Positions 20,146-27,207 of a DNA stretch of 35,240 bases are shown here, in pieces (the stretch's first letter is position 1; the number at the start of each line of letters is the position of its first letter). Position numbers and translations under genes: made by a program. Source of the stretch: an uncultured Clostridia bacterium (GTDB taxonomy: Bacteria > Bacillota > Clostridia > Oscillospirales > Oscillospiraceae); the NCBI GenBank assembly GCA_947167725.1, contig CAMVJF010000002.1, positions 1-35,240 of the forward strand, written 5' to 3'. The notes under the pieces were generated by a model. That model was not told where the DNA came from. It searched no databases and saw nothing but the letters and a program-made list of their open reading frames with translations.

Positions 20146-22168
20146 ACGCCCCGTCCTCCCAATGGATGCGCTGTATCGTGAAGCTGTAGCTCGTGAAGAA
20201 GTCGCCGACCCGCTTCTCGAGGCTCGCCAGCAGGCCGACCACCACGTTGCTGCGCCTGCTCTTCACGATTACGACCTTGCCGCGCAGCTGTTCGAAGGCG
20301 TCCGCGTCGTTCTCGTTCTGGAAGGCGCACGCGTAGCTCCCGCTGCCGTCCTCAAAGGACGAGAGCTCCAGCAGTGGCAGCCTCGTCGCGGTGATGTGCC
20401 GCAGGCTGTGCGTAAGCGACCAGGAGAAGCTCTGCTCTCCCGCGCTGAACTCCGAAAGCCGCAGAGAGATCCACGGGCCTCCGTCGACGGCGGAGATCAT
20501 GGTGGCGTTCTCCGGCAGCGCGGTGGTTCCCGTGACGGTCAGGGACTGCGAATACTCGCCCGGGTAATCCGCCAGCAGACGCCGCAGCACGTAGTAGCTG
20601 TGCGTCCCCAGCGAAAAGCGGTCGGTCCAGGTCATGGCGTCCGTCGTGCCGATCAGCACGCCGTCGCGATAGACGTAGAACCGGCTGCGGGAGGAGCCGC
20701 TCGGGATGCTCCACGTGAGCACCGCGTCCACGCCGAACTCCACGCTCAGCGTCGGCTTCCGCACGTCCGCCTTCGCCGTGATGCTGAAGTTCGTGCTCCC
20801 CTCCTCCGACCACAGCCCAAACTCGTTCTGCACCGCGACGCTCGCCGTGTGCTCCCCGTCGGGCAGATAGGTCTCGAGCTGGTAGCGCTTGGCTGTTCCG
20901 AAGAAGGTGCCGATCGTCTCGCCGTCCACGGCGATGCGGTAGGCCTGCTGTCCGCTGGCCGACCACGTGATGATGGCAAAGGGCACCGCCGTCACGCGGA
21001 CGCTCGGCGCCGCCGGCGCCGCTACATTGACGAACGACACGGCGGAGCTGTACGGGCCGGCCACGTTGTCCTGGTTGTAGGCTCTCGCCCGCCAGTAGAC
21101 CGTCCCCGGGCTGAAGGTGTTTGCCGGCGCGGTGTAGCTGGTGCCGGAGCCGGTGACCGTGGTCAGCGTCTGCCAGTCCGCGCCCTCCGCGTGGTACTGG
21201 ATCTGCGTCTTGGTCGCCGCCGATCCGTAGTCGTTGCTGATCGTCCAGCGGAACGTGATGGTTTTCGAGCCGTCCGCAATGGCGCTGACCGGGCTCGAGG
21301 GATAGGCGTAGGTGGTCACGTCTGCCGTGTTGATCGAATAGACCGGCGTGCTCGACGTGGCTCCGGAGTCATCGGTCGCGCTCACATACCATTGGATCGT
21401 GCCGGCGGGGAAGGTTCCCGCCGGAATCGTCACGCTCTGCGTGCTCCCGCTGGCCGCGACGGCGGTGTAGGAGCTGGCGGTGCTGAGCTTCCAGTAGAAC
21501 GTCGCGCTCCGCTGCGTGAAGTCTCCGGCGCAGTAGTAATCACCTGACCGCTGGAAGGTCCAGGCGAAGGTCTGCGCCGCGTTCCGGTTCACTCGGCCGC
21601 CCGTCGGGCTGTTCTGCTGGACGACCTTGCTGGAGACCGTGATGGAATCGTCGACAACGAAGGTTAAGACCGGCTTATAGTTGCTGCTGATATGCGAATA
21701 CCACCCGACGACATCAGACGCGAGGAAGGAGTAATAGGTCGTGAACAGAACGCCGGACGCGTGGGCGAGGGTGTTGGCGTAGGCGCTCTGCTCAACGTCT
21801 CCGACGCGAAACGTCTGAACCGAAGAGCTTTCTTTGATGAGGTTGACTCTTTCGCTCGCCTGGGCGGTGACCGGTCGGGTGTTCCATGTGATCGCGTATG
21901 GGTCGTACGCGCTCAGCGCCCATGTCTGGCCGTAGTTTCTGAACTTTGAGTCTGCTGTAGAGAACATGCGCAGATAAACACCGACGAGCGCGTGGTATTT
22001 GTGTGCGCTGGGGAAGGCTCCGAGATGGAAAGCGACCTGGATCTGCGAGCTGTCGCTGGTCCATTTCCCGTCAAAGCTGGCGCTTGTTATCCGGTACGTG
22101 AGGTCCGGTTTGTCGGCGCGCACGACGTTCGTGGCGTCGATTGCCCGGCTGACTTCTACTTGTGCCAT
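20129..22168 (-). CDS. Distal tail protein with CBM-like and FN3-like domains
   Basis: A 679-residue tail protein. Residues 1-175 resemble a DNRLRE/CBM96-type carbohydrate-binding domain (DPYAITWNTRPVTAQASE). Residues about 185-560 hold several fibronectin-III-like domains (GTIQWYVSATDDSGATSSTP, GTVYWRARAYNQDNVAGPYS). The C-terminal 110 residues (ISAVDGGPWISLRLSEFSAG to YSFTIQRIHWED) look like a distal-tail module that binds the tube. Its place after the tape measure fits a distal tail protein decorated for glycan adhesion. FN3 number is by eye. Confidence 0.75.
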   Translation of the reverse strand: MAQVEVSRAIDATNVVRADKPDLTYRITSASFDGKWTSDSSQIQVAFHLGAFPSAHKYHALVGVYLRMFSTADSKFRNYGQTWALSAYDPYAITWNTRPVTAQASERVNLIKESSSVQTFRVGDVEQSAYANTLAHASGVLFTTYYSFLASDVVGWYSHISSNYKPVLTFVVDDSITVSSKVVQQNSPTGGRVNRNAAQTFAWTFQRSGDYYCAGDFTQRSATFYWKLSTASSYTAVAASGSTQSVTIPAGTFPAGTIQWYVSATDDSGATSSTPVYSINTADVTTYAYPSSPVSAIADGSKTITFRWTISNDYGSAATKTQIQYHAEGADWQTLTTVTGSGTSYTAPANTFSPGTVYWRARAYNQDNVAGPYSSAVSFVNVAAPAAPSVRVTAVPFAIITWSASGQQAYRIAVDGETIGTFFGTAKRYQLETYLPDGEHTASVAVQNEFGLWSEEGSTNFSITAKADVRKPTLSVEFGVDAVLTWSIPSGSSRSRFYVYRDGVLIGTTDAMTWTDRFSLGTHSYYVLRRLLADYPGEYSQSLTVTGTTALPENATMISAVDGGPWISLRLSEFSAGEQSFSWSLTHSLRHITATRLPLLELSSFEDGSGSYACAFQNENDADAFEQLRGKVVIVKSRRSNVVVGLLASLEKRVGDFFTSYSFTIQRIHWEDGAYDENA

Positions 22169-22171
22169 CCC

Positions 22172-23968
22172 TTACCCTCTCATTCTCGCCCGGACGCGGG
22201 CGCTGCGCGCGATCTCGATGATGTCGTTGAATTCCTTCACGGTGTTCGCGGGGATCGTGATGTTAAAGACGTCTCCGCCGAAGCCCCGGCTCTCCTGCGC
22301 GCTGAGGATCTGCGATCCCCGCGGCAGCGCCACCAGCTCCGGCCCGGCTTCCCCGACCCAGGTGAGCCCGCCGCGCCAGTTGTCGGTGCCCCCGGCGTTG
22401 TAGGGGTTTCCGGTGGTGTACCAGCCCGTCTCCCGATCGTAGTAGCGGTTGGTGCTCCGGTCGTAGCTGTACTGCCCGCGCCCGTAGTAGGACTCGTACT
22501 GCGCGAGCGTGCCGTTCTGCTGCATGTACACGCGCTGCCAGTTGCTGAGCTGGCCTCTGGTGCTGTTCCAGCCGAGCGCCGTGGAGAGCCGTCCGCTCCC
22601 CCAGTTCCAGGGCGCAAGGCCCGCGATCACGTTGAACGTGTCTGCCACCAGCGCGGCGAACTGAGCCAGAGCACCGAGGACCGTCTGCAAGGCGTTGAAC
22701 CGCTGCGTCACGGCGGGCAGGGTACTCTCCGAGGCCTCCTGCATGCCGCCGAAAAGGCTGGATAGCGTGCGCAGCAGGCTCGCCATGCCCTCAATGATGC
22801 CGCTGCGGGCCAGCGCGTCGCCCGCCGTCTTGACCACGCGGGCGTAGAGCTCCATCGCGGCCTGTGAGGCCGGTGCGAACTCCACGGCGAGCTGTTTTTT
22901 CGTGGCGTCGATCTGCAGCTGCATCTCCTGGTAGGCGTCGTCGACCTCGCCGAGCTTCTTGAGCTGGCTCTCGTCCAGCACGTAGCCGGTCTGCTCGGCC
23001 TGCCGGGCGTACTGCCGCAGCGCCTCGCTCCCCTGCAGGATCAGCGGGTTGAGCTCCTGCGCGGATTTCCCCAGCAGCTCCATGGCCAGCGCGTCGCGCT
23101 GCGTGGTGTTCTCGATCCCGCCCAGCGCGTCGATCGTGTCGTAGAACACGGCCTCCGCGCTGCGCAGGTTGCCGTCGGTGTCCAAAATGGACACGCCGAG
23201 GGCCTGGAAGCTCTCGGCCAGCGCCTGGTTCCCGCCGTCGGCCTCGGCCATGTTCTTTGTGAGCTTTGTCAGCGTCCCGGTGATCGTGCCGTAGCTCACA
23301 TCGATCAGGTTCTCGGCGTACTTGAGCTGCTGGATCGTCTGCGTGCTGAGGCCCGTCGTCATGGACTCGGTCAGCACCTCGTCCACCTCGGCCGCTGCCT
23401 CCACCGTCGTCCGGTGCAGGGCCTGCACGCCCTTGACCAGCAGGGCCACGCCGCCGACGGCCGCGCTCATCGCGGCGACCGTGCCGGCGGAGAGTCCCTT
23501 CATGCCGTTGAGCGCCTTGGTGGCGCCCTCCGGCAGCTTGATCCCGAGCTTCGACGCGAGATCCGCCACGGTATCGCCGAGGCCCTTCATCGCGTCGCCC
23601 TCGCCCTGCAGCGCCTCGTTGTTTTCGCGGATCGCCGCCTCAAGGTCATATTGTGCGGCCTCGGCGTTGTTCAGCTTGATCTGCCAATCCTGCGTCTGCT
23701 GGGCGCTCTCGCCGTACTGCTGCGCGGCGTTTTTGAGCGCGTCGCGCAGGGTCTGGACCTTGTCCCGCTGCTGCAGGAGCTGCCGCTCGAGGAGCTCGCC
23801 TTTTTTCGTCAGGAACTCGGTGCTTTCCGTGTTTCCTTTGTACTCGGCCTGGAGCTTGCGCATCTCCGAGCCGAGGACGGCGTTCCCCTTCTGCAGATCG
23901 CTGAGAGCCTGCTTGTATTGTTTTTCGCCGTCGAGCTCGACGCGAGCTTTTACGGTCCGTGTTGCCAT
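22172..23968 (-). CDS. Tail tape measure protein
   Basis: A 598-residue protein with a long N-terminal coiled coil (LQKGNAVLGSEMRKLQAEYK, LEAAIRENNEALQ), hydrophobic patches in the middle (GTVAAMSAAVGGVALLVKGV) and a Trp/Tyr-rich C-terminal segment (TLAQYESYYGRGQYSYDRST). This is the tape measure that sets tail length. At about 0.15 nm per residue it predicts a tail near 90 nm. Its position after the frameshifted chaperone genes is diagnostic. Confidence 0.92.
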   Translation of the reverse strand: MATRTVKARVELDGEKQYKQALSDLQKGNAVLGSEMRKLQAEYKGNTESTEFLTKKGELLERQLLQQRDKVQTLRDALKNAAQQYGESAQQTQDWQIKLNNAEAAQYDLEAAIRENNEALQGEGDAMKGLGDTVADLASKLGIKLPEGATKALNGMKGLSAGTVAAMSAAVGGVALLVKGVQALHRTTVEAAAEVDEVLTESMTTGLSTQTIQQLKYAENLIDVSYGTITGTLTKLTKNMAEADGGNQALAESFQALGVSILDTDGNLRSAEAVFYDTIDALGGIENTTQRDALAMELLGKSAQELNPLILQGSEALRQYARQAEQTGYVLDESQLKKLGEVDDAYQEMQLQIDATKKQLAVEFAPASQAAMELYARVVKTAGDALARSGIIEGMASLLRTLSSLFGGMQEASESTLPAVTQRFNALQTVLGALAQFAALVADTFNVIAGLAPWNWGSGRLSTALGWNSTRGQLSNWQRVYMQQNGTLAQYESYYGRGQYSYDRSTNRYYDRETGWYTTGNPYNAGGTDNWRGGLTWVGEAGPELVALPRGSQILSAQESRGFGGDVFNITIPANTVKEFNDIIEIARSARVRARMRG

Positions 23969-23972
23969 TGGT

Positions 23973-24511
23973 TCAACCTCCCATGAGGTATTCGCTCAGG
24001 CTGCGCGGCGGCGCGGTCTCCTGCGCCGCCGGAGGCCCGAAGCGGGCCGCGTACAGGGCGTGCAGCCGGGCGGGCGTCATGCGCCGCCAGAAGCTCTGCT
24101 CGTCCATGTGCAGCTCAAAAAGCCAGATAGAGAGATAGCGGGCGAAGTCGATCTTCGCCCGCTTTGTCAGTTTCCCGAGTCGGCGGGCTCTGCGCTGCCC
24201 GGCGCTTCTCTGTTCCGCGTCGGCGAGAGCGACCGGAACAGCATGCCCACAAGGTCGAGCTCCATGAGCATCGCGTAGGAGATCCGCCGCTTGAGCTGCG
24301 CGCTCGTCCAGCGCTCGTCCCAGCCCTGCTCCTCGGCGTAGTCGTCGAGCATGGCCGCCAGCAGGTCCAGCGACGCCGTGCGGACCGGGAGCTGCGTCAC
24401 GGCCTCGAAGTCGCCGTGCTTCTCCTCGATCGCCTCCAGCACCGCCATGTTGCAGCGGAGGATGTAGCGCTTGCCCTCCAGCTCGAAGGGCTTCTCCTCG
24501 AGCCGGATCAT
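23973..24511 (-). CDS. Tail assembly chaperone, frameshift product (gpGT-type)
   Basis: Reading starts at ATG 24511, follows the 114-codon chaperone frame to AAC (24170-24172), then slips -1 at GGGAAAC. It continues for 65 more residues (LTKRAKIDFARYLSIWLFEL to RSLSEYLMGG), for 179 in all. Tailed phages make a short and a long form in a set ratio; the extra T domain recruits the tail tube while G coats the tape measure. The slip site, stop and hairpin are all visible (24138-24176). Confidence 0.85.
24138..24176 (-). promoter_or_regulatory. Programmed -1 frameshift signal
   Basis: Slippery heptamer G-GGA-AAC at 24170-24176, in the right phase and directly before the TGA stop (24167-24169). 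After a 7-base spacer comes a perfect 10-bp hairpin: GCGGGCGAAG (24153-24162 on the transcript) pairs with CTTCGCCCGC (24138-24147), loop of 5. All three elements of a canonical -1 signal are present. Confidence 0.9.
24167..24511 (-). CDS. Tail assembly chaperone, short form (gpG-type)
   Basis: The unshifted 114-residue product (MIRLEEKPFELEGKRYILRC, MAVLEAIEEKHGDFEAVTQL), mostly helical, ending SGN before TGA. It is the major form, expected to bind along the tape measure and keep it soluble. It sits between the tail tube and tape measure genes, as in nearly all siphophages. Start ATG 24511 overlaps the tail-tube stop by 4 bases. Confidence 0.88.
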   Translation of the reverse strand: MIRLEEKPFELEGKRYILRCNMAVLEAIEEKHGDFEAVTQLPVRTASLDLLAAMLDDYAEEQGWDERWTSAQLKRRISYAMLMELDLVGMLFRSLSPTRNREAPGSAEPADSGN

Positions 24512-25107
24512 GCGAGCACCGCGGTGACCCAGGCGATCGCGGCCTCCTCATTGTCGGCGATGGCCACCTCCAGCATGTCCTGGTTGCTGGTGTCGTCCGC
24601 CAGGAATTCGCCGCTCGTGGTCGGCGTGTTGAACTGGATGTTGTCGCCGGCCGTCTGCAGCGTCATGCTGGGCGGGCCGAACAGGGCCTTTGCGATGTAG
24701 ACGCAGGTGTACTTGAGCGTCCCGTCGACCATGTCGGGCGCGTAGAACGCGACCGAGACGTAGACGCTGTCCGTCTTGGCGCCCAGGACCAGCCCGGAGA
24801 TCTCGCCGGTGGTCTGGCTGCCGCCCTCCGGGGTGTAGGTCACGCTGCGCGTCTTGGCGCGGCTGCCGAACATGAGCTGCTGCGTCGCGCTCGGGATATA
24901 CTTCACGCCGAGCGAGATCGTGCCGCCTGTGGCCTTGCGCATGTACTCCGCGAGCGTGCTCTCGGCATAGAGCCGTCCCTCGGCGTAGCGCATTTCCAGG
25001 TTGGCCGTCATGGCGTCGCCGGCGCTCATGGGCGTGCCGTGCGTGACGGCGCCGTTGGAGGCTTCGTATTTGGCGACCTTGATCCCTCTGAGATCAAACT
25101 GAGGCAT
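24508..25107 (-). CDS. Major tail tube protein
   Basis: A 199-residue beta-rich protein (MPQFDLRGIKVAKYEASNGA, ISLGVKYIPSATQQLMFGSR, GEISGLVLGAKTDSVYVSVA). This matches the phi13-type major tail protein family of Firmicute siphophages, which stacks in hexameric rings to form the tube. It has a strong AAGGAGG site before ATG 25107 and lies between the neck genes and the chaperones. Confidence 0.87.
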   Translation of the reverse strand: MPQFDLRGIKVAKYEASNGAVTHGTPMSAGDAMTANLEMRYAEGRLYAESTLAEYMRKATGGTISLGVKYIPSATQQLMFGSRAKTRSVTYTPEGGSQTTGEISGLVLGAKTDSVYVSVAFYAPDMVDGTLKYTCVYIAKALFGPPSMTLQTAGDNIQFNTPTTSGEFLADDTSNQDMLEVAIADNEEAAIAWVTAVLA

Positions 25108-25119
25108 GTTGTTTCCTCC

Positions 25120-25554
25120 TTATCGGTTGAATTCTTTCTCGATCCAGTCGCCGAGGACATCGCCGCCGGCGTCTGCGATTTTCGCTTCGTTTTCGGTCAT
25201 GGCCCGTCCCATGAAGGGCCGGGCCGGCTGCCCGCGCTTGCCGTACTCGTTGATGAAGGCGATCTCGGCGTTGCGCGTGCTTTTGGATCCGCGCCGTCGG
25301 CTTCCCGAGAACGTGATGTCCTGGTAGCCGCCGGCGGCGGTGAATTTGGGCTTTGTCGTGGTGATCTTGTCGAGGATGTGGACGCTGCTCTCCGGATCAC
25401 GCACGCCCATGCTCTCGCCGCTGCGCTTGATCGCCGCGGCCGCGATGGCTGCCATGTCGTTGAGCGCCTTTCCCGTGACGCTCTGCGGCACGTCCTGGAT
25501 CCGCCCGAATGCGGCGTTGAGCTCGTCCATGCCCTCGATGTCAAGTCTGGCCAT
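25120..25554 (-). CDS. HK97 gp10-like neck/tail completion protein
   Basis: A 144-residue protein with the HK97-gp10 pattern: MARLDIEGMDELNAAFGRIQ, a middle helix (KALNDMAAIAAAAIKRSGES) and the ending YGKRGQPARPFMGRAM, where R-PARPF is the hallmark. It joins head and tail. ATG 25554 is preferred over GTG 25560 because GGAGG lies five bases upstream of it. In most relatives it precedes the tail terminator; here it follows it. Confidence 0.82.
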   Translation of the reverse strand: MARLDIEGMDELNAAFGRIQDVPQSVTGKALNDMAAIAAAAIKRSGESMGVRDPESSVHILDKITTTKPKFTAAGGYQDITFSGSRRRGSKSTRNAEIAFINEYGKRGQPARPFMGRAMTENEAKIADAGGDVLGDWIEKEFNR

Positions 25555-25888
25555 AGACACCTCCGGCGTTCACGTACTCGCACTCCAGCACGTAGTGCTG
25601 GCCCTCGCTGTCGCTGGCGTTGGTGATGTTCGGCCAGGTGAAGCCGGCCTCGAACAGCGCCCGGCTCAGCTGCAGCTTCCCGGGGTTCGGGTTCTTCCCG
25701 TGCGGCAGGTAGTAGTGGACCTGCGTGGGGTAGCGCGCGGCCGCCGGCCTGCGCTCGGCGTAGACCTCCGGGACCGTGTAGGCGTTCCAGACGACGTATT
25801 CGAGAGCCTGGCCCTGGTACTCGTTCGGCGCGCATTCCGGGAAAAGCGGCGCGATCGCGGCCTTCGCGGCCGCGTCCACGTTTTTCAT
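25541..25888 (-). CDS. Putative tail terminator protein
   Basis: A 115-residue protein (ALEYVVWNAYTVPEVYAERR, TQVHYYLPHGKNPNPGKLQL, AGFTWPNITNASDSEGQHYV). The strand-rich middle followed by 'ALFEAGF' and a final HYVLECEYV strand resembles tail-terminator proteins that cap the tube at the neck. ATG 25888 has GGAGG and overlaps the upstream stop (ATGA). Assignment rests on position and pattern. Confidence 0.65.
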   Translation of the reverse strand: MKNVDAAAKAAIAPLFPECAPNEYQGQALEYVVWNAYTVPEVYAERRPAAARYPTQVHYYLPHGKNPNPGKLQLSRALFEAGFTWPNITNASDSEGQHYVLECEYVNAGGVYGQT

Positions 25889-26208
25889 CGGATCACCTCC
25901 GAGAGGATCAGCGTCACATAGTCGAAACCGGAGACGAAGGACCGGAGCACGCGGTAGAACCGCCCGCCGAAGCAGACGTAGCGCTCGCCCTGGTAGTCCG
26001 CCTGCCAGAGCTCTACGGAGGCCGAGGCCTGCTGCCCGGCCTTCATCGAGTTGTAAAACTCGCTCTGGCTGACGCCCTCCTCGAAGGTACACAGCACGCT
26101 GCGCGTGCAGGGCCTTGTCGGGAGCTGGTAGCCTTCCTCGTCCTGGCTTTTATCAAACGCCACAAGGCCGATTTCGTCGCTCCAGGGCGTGTGCAGCTCG
26201 TTGCGCAT
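25885..26208 (-). CDS. Head closure / head-tail adaptor protein
   Basis: A 107-residue beta-rich protein (CTRSVLCTFEEGVSQSEFYN, AGQQASASVELWQADYQGER, FYRVLRSFVSGFDYVTLILS) matching SPP1 gp16-like/HK97 gp7-type stoppers, which seal the portal after packaging. It follows the connector gene, as usual. GGGAGGG precedes ATG 26208. Confidence 0.78.
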   Translation of the reverse strand: MRNELHTPWSDEIGLVAFDKSQDEEGYQLPTRPCTRSVLCTFEEGVSQSEFYNSMKAGQQASASVELWQADYQGERYVCFGGRFYRVLRSFVSGFDYVTLILSEVIR

Positions 26209-26211
26209 GTC

Positions 26212-26487
26212 TCAGCCCTCCCCTGCCGCCTTGCGGGAAAACAGGCGGTTGTTGAGTGCGTAGCGCAGCATCCTGGGCATGCCCTCGCCGCTCGTCCGGC
26301 TGCGCCAGAGGTAGGCGGCGTACATCACGACGAGATCCCGGTCCTGCTCGGTGTCCTCCAACGTGATCCCCTCCTCCTCGATCCGGGCCTGCGCGGTCCG
26401 GATCTTGGAGAGAAGGCGCTGCGAGAATGCCTCGGACGTGATCCCGAGATCGACGCGGAGCGCCTTGAGCAGCAGTTCCTCGTTCAT
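26212..26487 (-). CDS. Head-tail connector (gp6-like)
   Basis: A 91-residue all-helical protein (MNEELLLKALRVDLGITSEA, LLSKIRTAQARIEEEGITLE, DLVVMYAAYLWRSR) of the gp6-type connector family, which forms a ring under the portal. It is the first neck gene after the capsid and glycosyltransferase genes, with an AGGAGG site. Confidence 0.8.
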   Translation of the reverse strand: MNEELLLKALRVDLGITSEAFSQRLLSKIRTAQARIEEEGITLEDTEQDRDLVVMYAAYLWRSRTSGEGMPRMLRYALNNRLFSRKAAGEG

Positions 26488-26490
26488 GTC

Positions 26491-27120
26491 TCAGCCTCCT
26501 TTCTCCTTGAAGTAAAGCGCCTCGTCGAAAAGCGAGACGCCGACGTGCCCGAGCCGGATCCGGCTGTCGCACCAGATCGTCTCGCCCAGCTCCGTGCACC
26601 GCATGCAGAAGCTGAGGTCCTCTCCGAAGCCCAGGACGGGGGAGAAGGGCAGCTTGAAGCGCTTGCGCACCTTCCGCAGAATCTCGGTCTCCATCATCAC
26701 GGCGCCGAAGCCGCAGGCGGCGACGGGGAAGATCTGGCCCTTCGGCCAGTCTTCGTATTTTTGCGCCCGCGGAATCGGCTCCTCTCTGCTCCGGTCGAGG
26801 CCGACCTCGCGGTAGATGATCGGCCGAACCGGCCTCTTGCGGGAGAAGTACAGTCCGGAGACGCAGCTGCGTCCCTCGTCTAAGTCGGCGCTGAGCTTAT
26901 CAAACAGATCCGCCTGGAAGCTCATGTCGCTGTCCAGCCAGAGCACCCGGTCCCAGCCGCCGTCGATGGCCATGGAGGCGAGCATGTTCCGCCCGTCGTA
27001 GACCAGCGAGGCCTGGGAGAACGCATACTGCACCTGGCCGGAGGTTCTCATTCCGACAAGCGAGCGCACGAACTCGGTCTGGACCATGTCCATGCAGGGG
27101 ATCGCGATCAGCGTCTTCAT
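26491..27120 (-). CDS. Glycosyltransferase (GT-A fold) in the head module
   Basis: A 209-residue glycosyltransferase. It opens with a Rossmann strand (MKTLIAIPCMDMVQTEF) and has a metal-binding DSD (63-65, in VLWLDSDMSFQAD), then GFGEDLSFCMRC, where ED would be the catalytic acid region, and a late RLGHVGVSLF. It has no membrane segment, so it acts in the cytoplasm. It lies between the capsid and connector genes, so modifying a virion protein, plausibly the Ig-like domain of the capsid, is the attractive idea. Modifying host wall sugars or DNA are alternatives. AAAGGAGA precedes ATG 27120. Confidence 0.82.
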   Translation of the reverse strand: MKTLIAIPCMDMVQTEFVRSLVGMRTSGQVQYAFSQASLVYDGRNMLASMAIDGGWDRVLWLDSDMSFQADLFDKLSADLDEGRSCVSGLYFSRKRPVRPIIYREVGLDRSREEPIPRAQKYEDWPKGQIFPVAACGFGAVMMETEILRKVRKRFKLPFSPVLGFGEDLSFCMRCTELGETIWCDSRIRLGHVGVSLFDEALYFKEKGG

Positions 27121-27140
27121 GTCTGTCTCCTTTCGCTCTC

Positions 27141-27171
27141 GGTCATCCTGAGCGCAAGCGAAGGATCTCCC
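27141..27171 (+). repeat. Palindromic element B, copy 3
   Basis: GGTCATCCTGA, GCGCAAGC, then GAAGGATCTCCC, in the same orientation as the other copies. It sits in the 87-base gap between the capsid stop and the glycosyltransferase start. Confidence 0.72.
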
Positions 27172-27207
27172 GGTTTATCGGCGATCCTTCGCCCACGCCT
27201 TTCAGGC

